Notes: generated by a model not told the origin, from the letters alone. A stretch of DNA of 64,000 nt from an uncultured Psychroserpens sp. (GCF_947503375.1 NZ_CANNDQ010000001.1:1-64000), one strand, 5' to 3'. Positions 43,766-54,095 are shown, counted from the stretch's first letter. Numbers and translations: made by a program.

Positions 43766-45559
43766 TTAGTGTTGTAACTCTTCTTCTCCTTCTTTAAGAG
43801 GGATATGCTGAGGCACAAAATCATCATCATGTCCTGGTTTACTATAATCGTAAGCCCATCTATGCACGTGAGGAATCTCACCTTCCCAATTACCATGGAT
43901 ATGCTTTATTGGAGCTGTCCATTCTAAAGTAGTAGACCTCCATGGGTTTTGTGTAGTACGCTTTCCGTAGAAAATACTAACAAAGAAATTATATAAATAA
44001 ACCAATTGGAATACACCACCTACTAAAGCAAAAACAGTAATAACAACATTTGCGTTAGCTAGATCATCAAATAATGGGAAATTACTATTAGTATAATAAC
44101 GTCTTGGTAAGCCTGCCATGCCTATAAAGTGCATAGGAAAGAATACACCATAGGCACAAATTGCTGTTACCCAGAAATGAATATACCCCAAATTTTTATT
44201 GAGCATACGACCAAACATTTTAGGGAACCAATGATATATACCTGCAAACATACCATACAATGCTGATATACCCATTACCAGATGGAAGTGAGCTACAACG
44301 AAGTAAGTATCATGAACATTAATATCTAATGCACTGTCTCCTAAAATAATACCTGTTAGACCTCCAGTGATGAATGTAGAAACAAACCCAATAGAGAATA
44401 ACATGGCAGGATTCATTTGTATATTTCCTTTCCATATGGTAGTAATCCAGTTGAAAGCTTTTACTGCCGATGGTATAGCGATTAATAAGGTTGTGAATGT
44501 AAATACAGAACCTAAGAACGGATTCATTCCTGAGATAAACATATGGTGACCCCAAACTATAGTAGACAAAAATGCAATTGCTAAAATAGACATGATCATA
44601 GCACGATATCCGAAAATTGGTTTACGTGAGTTAGACGCCATAATCTCTGATACTAATCCCATTGCTGGTAAAATTACAATGTATACTTCTGGATGTCCTA
44701 AAAACCAAAATAAGTGTTCGAACAATACTGGTGAACCACCTTGGTAGTGTAATACTTCACCTTGTATAAATATATCTGACAAAAAGAAGGACGTACCAAA
44801 ACTTCTATCCATAATTAATAATAGAGCAGCAGATAGTAATACTGGGAATGAAACAACACCAATAATTGCAGTTACAAAGAATGCCCATATAGTCAATGGC
44901 AATCTAGTCATTGACATCCCTTTAGTTCGTAGATTTATAACAGTAACTATATAGTTAAGTGATCCAAGTAATGAAGAAGCAATAAAGATAGCCATAGATA
45001 CTAACCACAAGGTCATACCCATACCTGAACCTCCTTGAGCCATTGGCAAGGCACTTAATGGTGGATAGATTGTCCAACCTGCTGCGGCAGGTCCAGCTTC
45101 TACAAATAAAGAAATGATCATCACAACACTAGATAAGAAAAACAACCAATAAGAAACCATATTCAAGAATCCTGACGCCATATCTCTTGCTCCAATTTGT
45201 AATGGAATAAGAAGGTTACTAAAAGTACCACTCAATCCAGCTGTTAACACAAAAAATACCATGATAGTACCATGTATTGTAACTAAAGCCAGATAAATAT
45301 CTGCATCCATAACACCATCTGGTGCCCATTTTCCTAACAATGCTTCAAAAAGCACATTTGGTTCTTCTGGCCATGCAATTTGCATACGGAACATCATTGA
45401 CATTAGAACACCAATAACACCCATTATAGTTCCTGTAATTAAGTATTGTTTAGCGATCATCTTATGATCTTGACTAAAGATATACTTGGTTACAAAAGTT
45501 TCTTTATGGTGATGATGTCCGTGATCGTCGTGAGCGTGTGTATCTGCGTGTGCTGACAT
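43766..45559 (-). CDS. ctaD: Cytochrome c oxidase subunit I
   Basis: A 597-residue catalytic subunit with at least twelve membrane helices, carrying haem a and the haem a3-CuB site where oxygen is reduced. Motifs are intact: HGTIMVFFV (haem a His), FWFLGHPEVYIVILPAMG (CuB His and Tyr), WGHHMFISG (CuB HH), and VHDTYFVVAHFHLVMG (haem a3/a ligands). The N-terminus is His-rich: eight His in the first 20 residues. It is the last gene of the act-cta operon, 3 bp after ctaC, and ends at a strong terminator. Confidence 0.97.
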   Translation of the reverse strand: MSAHADTHAHDDHGHHHHKETFVTKYIFSQDHKMIAKQYLITGTIMGVIGVLMSMMFRMQIAWPEEPNVLFEALLGKWAPDGVMDADIYLALVTIHGTIMVFFVLTAGLSGTFSNLLIPLQIGARDMASGFLNMVSYWLFFLSSVVMIISLFVEAGPAAAGWTIYPPLSALPMAQGGSGMGMTLWLVSMAIFIASSLLGSLNYIVTVINLRTKGMSMTRLPLTIWAFFVTAIIGVVSFPVLLSAALLLIMDRSFGTSFFLSDIFIQGEVLHYQGGSPVLFEHLFWFLGHPEVYIVILPAMGLVSEIMASNSRKPIFGYRAMIMSILAIAFLSTIVWGHHMFISGMNPFLGSVFTFTTLLIAIPSAVKAFNWITTIWKGNIQMNPAMLFSIGFVSTFITGGLTGIILGDSALDINVHDTYFVVAHFHLVMGISALYGMFAGIYHWFPKMFGRMLNKNLGYIHFWVTAICAYGVFFPMHFIGMAGLPRRYYTNSNFPLFDDLANANVVITVFALVGGVFQLVYLYNFFVSIFYGKRTTQNPWRSTTLEWTAPIKHIHGNWEGEIPHVHRWAYDYSKPGHDDDFVPQHIPLKEGEEELQH

Positions 45560-45562
45560 AAT

Positions 45563-46642
45563 CTAATAACTTTTTAAATCTTCTTTAATTAATGAATTTT
45601 CGAACGTCTTTTGTTCTTTGAGCCAAGCGTCATACTCTTCTTGAGTCTCTACTACAATTTTCATTTGCATATTATAATGTGATTTTCCACAAATCTTATT
45701 ACATAATAACAAATAATCAAACTCATATATTAGTTCTTGACCTCTTTCTTCTATAGCTTCTTTATTTTCTGCTCTTAGTGCATTGATATGCTTAACCTTA
45801 TCAACAATATCAGGATTCTGACGCATTTCTGCAGTAGTTACAGTTGGAGTAAATCCAAATTGAGTTACCATTCCTGGAACACAATTCATTTGCGCTCTAA
45901 AGTGTGGCATATAAGCAGAGTGTAAAACATCTTGTGAACGCATTTTAAATAACACTGGTCTGTCAACAGGTAAGTGTAATTCGGTAGTAATGATATCATC
46001 TTGCGCATTTGGATCAGATTCATCTAGACCTAATATATTAGCTTTATCAATATCAATTAATCTAACATTAGCCATACCTAATACATTATCTTCACCTGCG
46101 TAACGTGCTTTCCAGTTAAATTGTTGAGCATAAAGTTCAACTACTAAAGGATCTTCACTTTCATCAATATTCATAATACTATTCCAAGTAAACAAACCAT
46201 AGATAATCAATCCGGCTAATACAACTACAGGAATGAACGTCCAAATAGCTTCAAGCGTATTATTATCGGCATAAAATAATGCTTTCTTACCTTTTTCACC
46301 TTTATATTTGTAAGCAAAATAATGAAGTAAAAATTGAGTGAATGTTTGTACTATGAAAATGATAACCATAGAAATAATCATCAAATTGTCAAGTTCTGGT
46401 CCGTGAGCAGAAGCAGAATTTGACATTAATGGCAAGTCTCCTAAGTACCAAAAACTAACAATGGTGATAATGTAGATGAATGCTAAAAAGCCCATCATTA
46501 AATAACCATTGATCTTATTATCCTTATCTGTTGCCACAGCACTTTCGTTAGATCCTGCTTGTGCAAGGTCAAATATCTTTACCATTTGCCAAATTGCAAC
46601 AGCTATGAAAAGTACTATTATAATTGTTAAAAAAGCAGTCAT
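45563..46642 (-). CDS. ctaC: Cytochrome c oxidase subunit II
   Basis: A 359-residue subunit that receives electrons at the CuA centre. CuA ligands are visible: HSAYMPHFRAQM and LCNKICGKSHYNMQM. It has an extra N-terminal helix (about 3-20) before the two usual membrane helices (about 48-70 and 90-112). No cytochrome c domain is fused at the C-terminus, which fits direct electron transfer from the Act complex. Its SCO copper chaperone is encoded in the 16-18 kb region. Confidence 0.96.
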   Translation of the reverse strand: MTAFLTIIIVLFIAVAIWQMVKIFDLAQAGSNESAVATDKDNKINGYLMMGFLAFIYIITIVSFWYLGDLPLMSNSASAHGPELDNLMIISMVIIFIVQTFTQFLLHYFAYKYKGEKGKKALFYADNNTLEAIWTFIPVVVLAGLIIYGLFTWNSIMNIDESEDPLVVELYAQQFNWKARYAGEDNVLGMANVRLIDIDKANILGLDESDPNAQDDIITTELHLPVDRPVLFKMRSQDVLHSAYMPHFRAQMNCVPGMVTQFGFTPTVTTAEMRQNPDIVDKVKHINALRAENKEAIEERGQELIYEFDYLLLCNKICGKSHYNMQMKIVVETQEEYDAWLKEQKTFENSLIKEDLKSY

Positions 46643-46668
46643 TGTCGTTTCTCTTCTTTATTTAGTTT

Positions 46669-48024
46669 TTAATAATGGAAATGTTCACTCTCTTTAATAA
46701 ATGGGTTCCCTTTTGCTAATAATGGAACTTTAGTCAATGCCGTAAAGACAATGAGTATAAATAGTCCCGCAAATAATAATATTGAACCAATTTCTGGAAT
46801 ACCAATAAACCATCGATCTCCAACTGTTGCAGGCATTATCATATTGAATACATCTATGTAGTGACCACATAAAATAACGATCCCAGCCATTACAACAAAC
46901 CAAGGAATACGCTTGTAATCGCTATTCATTAAGATCAATAATGGAAATATGAAATTCATTGCTACCATACCTAAGAATGGCAACTGGTAATCTTGAAAAC
47001 GTGTTACAAAATACGTTACTTCTTCTGGTATATTTGAATACCAAATTAGCATGAACTGTGAGAACCATAAATAAGTCCAGAAAATACTAATAGCAAACAT
47101 GAATTTAGCTAAATCATGCAAGTGGCTATCGTTAACAAACGGTAAATAATTTCTAGATTTAAGGTACATTGTTATCATAGCGATTACAGTAATTCCGCTT
47201 ACAAACATAGAAGCAAATACATACCAACCAAATAAGGTTGAGAACCAGTGAGGGTCAACACTCATGATCCAATCCCAAGACATCATTGATTCTGTATAGA
47301 TATAAAAAACTAGAAATGCTGCAGAGATACGAAAAGTCTTTTTAAAGTTTTTATTATCGTCTGCATTATCTTGAGCAATAGAGAATTTACGAGCGAAGTA
47401 TCTGTACAAACTCCAACCGCCTAAGAAGATCAAACCTCTTATAAAAAATCCTGTTTTATTTAACCATCCAGATTTTCCTGCAACTAATGCATCATAATTT
47501 TCATGTCCAGGTTGAGTGACTCCTTCTTTTAACCAAACAAATAAATGGCTATCTGCAAAAAATGCAATTGCTAGAACAATTAAGCCTCCAGGTAGCACAT
47601 AGTATGTAATCCCTTCCATAACTCTGAATAGCACTGGTGACCATCCTGCTTGTGCTGCCCATTGTATACCATAAAAAGCCAGCGCGCCTAGAGCTATCAT
47701 AAAGAAAAAGAATGCGGCAACATATAAAGCAGCCCACGGTCTATTATGAATTTGATGTAAGACATGTTCTTCATGACTCATTTCGTGGCCTCCATTAACG
47801 TGTGATTCATCACCATGCGCATCTGCGTCTGCATGATGTGTTTCATCGGCATGAGCTGTAGCATGAACTTCGCCATGACCATGATGTTCACTCGCTAATA
47901 ATTCCTTTACATCTTCTTCAGTTTCATATTTATGAGAATCCCAAAAACCGTAACCAACTCCTATAACACCTAATATAATTAGTACTATTGAGAATGTTTT
48001 TAATTTATTTGAAAATGTGTACAT
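46669..48024 (-). CDS. actF: Alternative complex III subunit ActF (quinol:cytochrome c oxidoreductase membrane subunit)
   Basis: A 451-residue membrane protein with about ten helices, related to ActC/NrfD-type subunits. The first helix (about 11-28) is followed by a His-rich loop at about 42-92 with 14 His (HATAHADETHHADADAHGD), then the helical core (ESMMSWDWIMSVDPHW, FLVFYIYTES). It sits between actE and ctaC. ActF is a membrane subunit of the quinol-oxidising Act complex; no cofactor is expected in it. Confidence 0.92.
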   Translation of the reverse strand: MYTFSNKLKTFSIVLIILGVIGVGYGFWDSHKYETEEDVKELLASEHHGHGEVHATAHADETHHADADAHGDESHVNGGHEMSHEEHVLHQIHNRPWAALYVAAFFFFMIALGALAFYGIQWAAQAGWSPVLFRVMEGITYYVLPGGLIVLAIAFFADSHLFVWLKEGVTQPGHENYDALVAGKSGWLNKTGFFIRGLIFLGGWSLYRYFARKFSIAQDNADDNKNFKKTFRISAAFLVFYIYTESMMSWDWIMSVDPHWFSTLFGWYVFASMFVSGITVIAMITMYLKSRNYLPFVNDSHLHDLAKFMFAISIFWTYLWFSQFMLIWYSNIPEEVTYFVTRFQDYQLPFLGMVAMNFIFPLLILMNSDYKRIPWFVVMAGIVILCGHYIDVFNMIMPATVGDRWFIGIPEIGSILLFAGLFILIVFTALTKVPLLAKGNPFIKESEHFHY

Positions 48025-48048
48025 ATCTGTGTGTAATCTTTATCTATC

Positions 48049-48609
48049 TTATTTTTCTAGGTCAGCTTTCAACTTCAGCACGTATTCTACTACTTGCCAG
48101 CGCTCTTCCTCATTTAATTGATTTGCGTAAGAACCCATTGCATTTTTTCCATAATATATGGTATGATAAATACTTCCGGCTGTAATAGCACGACCAGCAT
48201 CATCATAGCTAGGAACACCTAATATTTTTTCTCTCTTTACGAGCTTTCCTTGACCTTTTCCTTTATTACCATGACAAATTCCGCAATATATATCGTAAAG
48301 CGCTTTGCCTTTTTCACTATCTATTTGCATAGAGTCTAAAGGACTTATTAATGTTTCTTTAGCTAATAGATAACCATCGTTTGTGTTCTCTATTTCAAAA
48401 GGCATATGATCTCCTCTAGGGATAGAGCCTTCTGCAGGTAATTGAGCTTCCATTCCTTGAGGAAAAGCATCAGAATCCTGATATGCTTCGTAACCTACTG
48501 GCTCATACATGTTAGGCATAAACTGATAGTTAGGCCTTGTATCCTTTTTACAAGCTACTATGCTGGCAAATACCATTATTACTGTTACTATTTTAAATAA
48601 GCTTTTCAT
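48049..48609 (-). CDS. actE: Alternative complex III monohaem cytochrome ActE
   Basis: A 186-residue lipoprotein with a type II signal peptide (lipobox SIVAC, Cys at about 20) and one c-type haem site CGICHGNKGKG; the distal ligand is probably Met in NAMGSYANQL. It is anchored in the periplasmic membrane face and passes electrons from ActA towards the aa3 oxidase. It begins 9 bp after actD. Length and order agree with the F. johnsoniae Act complex. Confidence 0.94.
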   Translation of the reverse strand: MKSLFKIVTVIMVFASIVACKKDTRPNYQFMPNMYEPVGYEAYQDSDAFPQGMEAQLPAEGSIPRGDHMPFEIENTNDGYLLAKETLISPLDSMQIDSEKGKALYDIYCGICHGNKGKGQGKLVKREKILGVPSYDDAGRAITAGSIYHTIYYGKNAMGSYANQLNEEERWQVVEYVLKLKADLEK

Positions 48610-48618
48610 CTGTATAAA

Positions 48619-49149
48619 TTAGTGCGCTTTATCAATTAAATTTACTTCTACCGCTCCTGTTTCTTTCAATAAATTTGTTAATTCATTTTCATTACCGTGA
48701 ACAGGAATTTCCATTAAAAAATGATCATCAGTCGTTCTCGGATCTGGGTTTTCGGCTTTTTTAAATGGCCACATTCTACTTCTTAAATAGAATGTAATAA
48801 CCATTAAATGCGCTGCAAAGAACACTGTTAATTCAAACATGATTGGAACAAATGCAGGCATGTTTTGTATATAACTAAAGCTCGGTTTACCACCAATATT
48901 TTGCGGCCAATCTTGAATCATGATAAAATTCATCATGACAACAGCTACTGTTAAACCAACACAGCCATACATAAATGATGCAATAGCTATTCGAGTTGGT
49001 TCTAATCCCATAGCTTTGTCTAATCCATGAACTGGAAAAGGTGTATATATCTCTTCTATGTGGTGCTTTTCTGCCTTAACTTTTTTGACAGCATTCATTA
49101 AGACGTCATCATCTGTATAAATAGCGTGAATTACTTTTGAAGCTTCCAT
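48619..49149 (-). CDS. actD: Alternative complex III subunit ActD (DUF3341)
   Basis: A 176-residue protein with two membrane helices (about 57-80 and 100-122) and a soluble N-terminal ferredoxin-like region (AIYTDDDVLMNAVKKVKAEK; IEEIYTPFPVHGLDKAMGL), the DUF3341 signature. It is a structural subunit of the Act complex. It lies 9 bp after actC and 9 bp before actE. Confidence 0.94.
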   Translation of the reverse strand: MEASKVIHAIYTDDDVLMNAVKKVKAEKHHIEEIYTPFPVHGLDKAMGLEPTRIAIASFMYGCVGLTVAVVMMNFIMIQDWPQNIGGKPSFSYIQNMPAFVPIMFELTVFFAAHLMVITFYLRSRMWPFKKAENPDPRTTDDHFLMEIPVHGNENELTNLLKETGAVEVNLIDKAH

Positions 49150-49158
49150 GTACTATTC

Positions 49159-50916
49159 TTAGTTTATTAATTTTTTAGCTTGACCAGACCAGTCATCACG
49201 TTCAGCTCTTCCTGGGAAAGATCCTGTGATGCTATCTAACAAGTCATATTCTCTTTTTGTCATTTTACTTACTTGTAGGTAAGTATAAATTCCTATTTGA
49301 TTTAATACGTTTTCCATTTTAGGACCTATACCACTAATCTTTTTAAGATCATCAGCAGTTTGAGTGTCTGGATCAAATTTTCCAATACCATCTAAAAGAC
49401 TATTAATATCATCTTCATTACTTGGTGCAAAGGCACTTTCAACTGTTGGGTCAGTATCTACTTTAGGCGCAATTACAGTTTTCATTTTAGAGTTAGACGT
49501 TCGCTCATCAGAACCTGTCCCAACTAAACTATCACCTGCTTCTCTTATGCGCTTGTAACGTTCACCTGAAGATTTCAAAATTGTTTTCACCTCAGCTTGT
49601 GCAATTACAGGGAATGTTCTTGAATACAATAAGAATAACACAAAGAAGAATCCAATAGTTCCAATGAAAATTCCAATATCTACGAATGTTGGTGAGAACA
49701 TTGTCCAAGATGACGGTAGATAATCTCTATGTAATGAGGTTACAATAATAACGAAACGTTCAAACCACATCCCAATATTTACCACAATTGAAATAAAAAA
49801 TGAGAACATGATACTTGTACGTAATCTTTTAAACCACATAAATTGAGGTGAAAACACGTTACAAGTCATCATAGCCCAATATGCCCATGCATAAGGTCCA
49901 GTTGCTCTGTTTAAAAATGCATATTGTTCATATTCAACACCTGAATACCATGCAATAAATAACTCAGTAATATATGCCACACCAACTATAGAACCTGTAA
50001 TCATAATTACAATGTTCATTAATTCGATGTGTTGTACTGTGATGTAATCTTCAAGATTACACACTTTTCTCATGATAATTAAAAGCGTGTTTACCATTGC
50101 AAATCCAGAGAAAATTGCTCCAGCAACAAAATATGGAGGGAAAATTGTAGTATGCCAACCAGGGATAACTGATGTTGCGAAGTCAAACGATACAATAGTA
50201 TGAACCGACAATACAAGTGGAGTTGCTAAACCTGCTAACACCAATGATACTTCTTCAAAACGTTGCCAATCTTTAGCTCTACCAGACCATCCAAAACTTA
50301 AAAGTGAATATATTTTCTTTTGAAATGGTTTTACAGCACGGTCACGAATCATTGCGAAATCTGGTAATAAACCAGTCCACCAAAACACTAATGATACAGA
50401 CAAGTATGTAGAAATTGCAAATACGTCCCAAAGTAGTGGTGAATTAAAGTTTACCCAAAGCGAACCAAACTGATTGGGAATAGGTAATACCCAATATCCT
50501 AACCATGGACGACCCATGTGAATGATTGGAAATAATCCTGCCTGTACTACTGAGAAAATGGTCATTGCTTCTGCAGATCGGTTAATAGCCATTCTCCATT
50601 TTTGACGGAAAAGTAAAAGTACTGCAGAAATCAATGTTCCTGCATGACCAATACCAACCCACCAAACGAAGTTAGTTATATCCCAAGCCCAACCTACGGT
50701 TTTATTTAAACCCCAAGTTCCTATACCTGTTGATATTGTATAGATAATACATCCAATTCCCCAAAGGAAAGCGACAAGTGCGATTGAAAATACAATCCAC
50801 CATGATTTATTTGCTTTTCCTTCCACAGGAGCTGCCACATCTACCGATACATCGTGATATGATTTTTCTCCTGTAACTAAGGGTCTTCTAATAGGTGCTT
50901 CGTAATGAGACGCCAT
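49159..50916 (-). CDS. actC: Alternative complex III subunit ActC (NrfD-like) with C-terminal helix-hairpin-helix extension
   Basis: A 585-residue protein. About residues 40-440 form the NrfD/PsrC-like bundle of ten or so helices that carries the menaquinol site (WWVGIGHAGTLISAVLLL, HMGRPWLGYW, SFDFATSVIPGWHTTIFPPYFV). After a hydrophilic linker (about 445-520), residues about 523-585 form a helix-hairpin-helix-like domain (DDLKKISGIGPKMENVLNQI ... DWSGQAKKLI). That tail is not needed for the known Act fold and is unusual; see findings. It follows actB by 32 bp. Confidence 0.94.
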   Translation of the reverse strand: MASHYEAPIRRPLVTGEKSYHDVSVDVAAPVEGKANKSWWIVFSIALVAFLWGIGCIIYTISTGIGTWGLNKTVGWAWDITNFVWWVGIGHAGTLISAVLLLFRQKWRMAINRSAEAMTIFSVVQAGLFPIIHMGRPWLGYWVLPIPNQFGSLWVNFNSPLLWDVFAISTYLSVSLVFWWTGLLPDFAMIRDRAVKPFQKKIYSLLSFGWSGRAKDWQRFEEVSLVLAGLATPLVLSVHTIVSFDFATSVIPGWHTTIFPPYFVAGAIFSGFAMVNTLLIIMRKVCNLEDYITVQHIELMNIVIMITGSIVGVAYITELFIAWYSGVEYEQYAFLNRATGPYAWAYWAMMTCNVFSPQFMWFKRLRTSIMFSFFISIVVNIGMWFERFVIIVTSLHRDYLPSSWTMFSPTFVDIGIFIGTIGFFFVLFLLYSRTFPVIAQAEVKTILKSSGERYKRIREAGDSLVGTGSDERTSNSKMKTVIAPKVDTDPTVESAFAPSNEDDINSLLDGIGKFDPDTQTADDLKKISGIGPKMENVLNQIGIYTYLQVSKMTKREYDLLDSITGSFPGRAERDDWSGQAKKLIN

Positions 50917-50948
50917 AATCTATTTTAATTGTTTCTTAATTAATCTTT

Positions 50949-53900
50949 TTATGCTTCAGTTGTATTTCTCACCTTAGTATGATACTGCACATTTGGTTTA
51001 GTACCTACACTTTCTAATAAGTGATACATACGATCATCTTTTAAAAGTTTTGCAACTTTACTTTCTTTATCGTTGATATCTCCAAATACCATAGCTCCAC
51101 TACTACAAGCTGCAGAACAAGCTGTTTGGAATTCACCATCTTTAATTTCACGTCCATCTCGCTTAGCGTCTAAAATAGTTTTCTGTGTCTTTTGAATACA
51201 CATAGAACATTTTTCCATCACACCACGAGAACGAACTACCACGTCTGGATTTAGTACCATACGCCCTAAATCATCATTCATATGATAGTCAAACTCATCA
51301 TTCTGAGCGTACAAGAACCAATTGAAGCGACGTACTTTATACGGGCAGTTATTTGCACAATAACGCGTGCCTACACAACGGTTGTAAGCCATGTGATTTT
51401 GACCTTGACGACCATGTGATGTAGCTGCTACTGGACAAACTGTTTCACAAGGTGCGTGATTGCAATGTTGACACATTACTGGCTGAAAAGCAACTTGAGG
51501 GTTATCCGCAGGATTTTCCATTTCTCCAAATCCTCCTAAAGAACCTTTATCTCCCCAAAGTCCAGAAAACTCATCTTTCTTAGTGTCATCTTGCTCAAAC
51601 GTTTCTTCAGAAGAATAGTATCTATCGATACGCAACCAATGCATATCACGACTACGTCTAATTTCTTCTTTACCAACTACTGGCACATTATTTTCAGCGT
51701 GGCAAGCAATCACACATGCACCACATCCAGTACAAGCATTTAAATCTATTGACAGATTAAAATGATGGCCAATTGAACGATCAAACTCATCCCAAAGGTC
51801 AACTTCTGGAGAAGTTACAGGTGTTTCTATATGGTTAAGAGATACTTTTGGAATTGGATTCCAATGCTCTTTATCTTTTGTATTAAATATTTCAAGTGTG
51901 GTTTCTCTGATGATATCTCCACGCCCCATTAATGTATTCTGCAATTGAACACAAGCAAACTCATGCATTCCAGCAGCCTTTTCAATAGTCACGTTTTGTG
52001 CAGTATCAAAATTCTGGTATAGTGGATAGGCATTAACACCCGTTTTCATTTCATCTTTTAAACCCGCTGTTCTTCCAAACCCGAAAGATAGTCCTGCAGA
52101 CCCTTTAGCTTGTCCTGGTTGAATAATAACCGGCACATTCTTGACTGTTGCGCCATTAACTGTTACATCTACATAACTACCATTTAATGCTCCAGTTGCT
52201 TCATATTCATTAACTAAGCCTAATTCTTTTGCATCAGCAGCAGAAATCGTTAGATAATTGTCCCATGAGGTTCTAGTAATAGGATCTGGAAATTCTTGTA
52301 ACCATGGGTTATTAGCCTGTTGACCATCACCCATACCCACTTTAGTATAAAGTTGCAACTCCATACTTCCAGATTTAGCTGACGCTAATGCTCTAGCTGC
52401 TGAACCTGCAGACACAAAACCAACTGCATCATCAATTACATTTTGAAATGCTTCTTCACCTGGCTCGATAGCTGTTGTATTTCCTGTAGTGGTTGTTTCA
52501 GTAGCGATACTTCCTACATAAACTCCATCTTGTACTGCTTTATTAAATGAGCTCCCATTTAATATTGAAGTGCCCCAAGCATCTTTAATATACTCACGGT
52601 AAGTCATATCATTATCTGTCCACTTCAGTAAAGCTTCTTGAAATTGACGGGTATCAAACAAAGGACGAATAGTAGGTTGCATCACGCTGTAATGACCTTT
52701 CTTCATTTCTACATCCCCCCAAGATTCTAGATAATGAGGTGCAGCAGCAATGTAAGTACAAGCTGTAGATGTTTCATCTGCTTTCATTGAGAACGCCACA
52801 GACAATTCTGTCTTAGCTAGACCTTCTTTAAAATCTGTAGCATTAGGCAATGTATATAATGGGTTAACACCACTCATGATAATAGCGCTAACCTTACCTG
52901 CTTTCATATCTGCAACTAAAGCCATTACATCTTTACTATTACCTTGTCTTGTTTTAATTGGTGTATCAGGATTAAAGGCCTTACTTCCTATAGCGGCATT
53001 TACTTCTAATGCAACTGTTTGTGCATTCACATCTTGTAAACCTGTTACTAGAACACCATTACTTCCTGCTTTTATTAATTCGTTAGCAGCACTTTGAACT
53101 GCTTTATTGATATGTTCAGGTAAATCTGTAGACACAGAAGTACCAACAACCATACTGTATAATTTAGCTAATGCTTGCTTTTGTTGACTAGGTGTTAGTG
53201 GTATACGCTTGTCTGCATTAGCACCTGATAACGACATATTAGATTCAAACTGAATATGGCGAGACATCTTTCCATCTTTAGGAACACGACCTTTAGCATA
53301 TCCAGAATCAAATCCTCCACCTTGCCAATCAGCTAAGAAATCTGCACCAACAGACACAATAGTCATTGCTTTTGAAAAATCGTAATTTGCCAAGGCACGC
53401 TCTCCATATTTTGCTTGGTAAGCATCTAAAGCAGCTGATTCTGAAACTGCATCATATACCACATGACGCACATTACCATATTTGGTTGCAAATTCTGATA
53501 TCAACTTTGATGTTGATGGACTTGCAAAAGTTTGTGTTAATAAGACAATTTGTTTCCCTGACGATTGTAACGCTTGTAATTTTTGAGTTACATCTGCATC
53601 TAATTCTGACCAAGAGATTTCAGACTCACCTTTCATTGGTGACTTCACTCTTAATATGTCGTACAGCCCTAAAACTGAAGCATTAACTCTAGCATTAGCA
53701 CTACCATTAGTAGCTGCCATAGTATTATTTTCGATCTTTATAGGACGACCTTCACGAGTTTTAACCAATACACTAGCAAAGTCAAAACCATCAGCAATAG
53801 TTGTGGCATAATAGTTAGCAACACCTGGAATAATTTCTTCAGGTTGAACTACGTAAGGAATAGATTTAATCACTGGCCCTTCACAAGCTGCTAAAGATGC

Positions 53901-54095
53901 TGCTGCAGTACTAAAACCAACGTATTTTAAAAAGTCACGACGCGTAGTAGAAGAAGATTCTAAAGATTCTTTATTACCTAAAAACTCATCGGTAGGAATC
54001 TCGTTAACAAATTCATTTTCTTTTAGCGTCTCAACAATAGAGCTGTTTTCGTTTAGCTCTTCAACACTTTTCCAGTATTTCTTGTTTGATGACAT
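50949..54095 (-). CDS. actB: Alternative complex III Fe-S subunit ActB (molybdopterin-oxidoreductase-like)
   Basis: A 1048-residue peripheral periplasmic subunit. The N-terminus has a Tat-type twin Arg (TRRDFLKYVGF) followed by a lipobox-like LAAC, so it may be both Tat-exported and lipidated. About residues 60-740 resemble a molybdopterin oxidoreductase domain that is known to lack the cofactor in Act complexes; the C-terminal region (about 770-1010) has four Fe-S cluster motifs (CTGCGACVIACHAENN, CQHCNHAPCETVCP, CVGTRYCANNCPY, CSMCIQKTQ with CSAAC). It links the quinol site to the ActA haems. Confidence 0.95.
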   Translation of the reverse strand: MSSNKKYWKSVEELNENSSIVETLKENEFVNEIPTDEFLGNKESLESSSTTRRDFLKYVGFSTAAASLAACEGPVIKSIPYVVQPEEIIPGVANYYATTIADGFDFASVLVKTREGRPIKIENNTMAATNGSANARVNASVLGLYDILRVKSPMKGESEISWSELDADVTQKLQALQSSGKQIVLLTQTFASPSTSKLISEFATKYGNVRHVVYDAVSESAALDAYQAKYGERALANYDFSKAMTIVSVGADFLADWQGGGFDSGYAKGRVPKDGKMSRHIQFESNMSLSGANADKRIPLTPSQQKQALAKLYSMVVGTSVSTDLPEHINKAVQSAANELIKAGSNGVLVTGLQDVNAQTVALEVNAAIGSKAFNPDTPIKTRQGNSKDVMALVADMKAGKVSAIIMSGVNPLYTLPNATDFKEGLAKTELSVAFSMKADETSTACTYIAAAPHYLESWGDVEMKKGHYSVMQPTIRPLFDTRQFQEALLKWTDNDMTYREYIKDAWGTSILNGSSFNKAVQDGVYVGSIATETTTTGNTTAIEPGEEAFQNVIDDAVGFVSAGSAARALASAKSGSMELQLYTKVGMGDGQQANNPWLQEFPDPITRTSWDNYLTISAADAKELGLVNEYEATGALNGSYVDVTVNGATVKNVPVIIQPGQAKGSAGLSFGFGRTAGLKDEMKTGVNAYPLYQNFDTAQNVTIEKAAGMHEFACVQLQNTLMGRGDIIRETTLEIFNTKDKEHWNPIPKVSLNHIETPVTSPEVDLWDEFDRSIGHHFNLSIDLNACTGCGACVIACHAENNVPVVGKEEIRRSRDMHWLRIDRYYSSEETFEQDDTKKDEFSGLWGDKGSLGGFGEMENPADNPQVAFQPVMCQHCNHAPCETVCPVAATSHGRQGQNHMAYNRCVGTRYCANNCPYKVRRFNWFLYAQNDEFDYHMNDDLGRMVLNPDVVVRSRGVMEKCSMCIQKTQKTILDAKRDGREIKDGEFQTACSAACSSGAMVFGDINDKESKVAKLLKDDRMYHLLESVGTKPNVQYHTKVRNTTEA

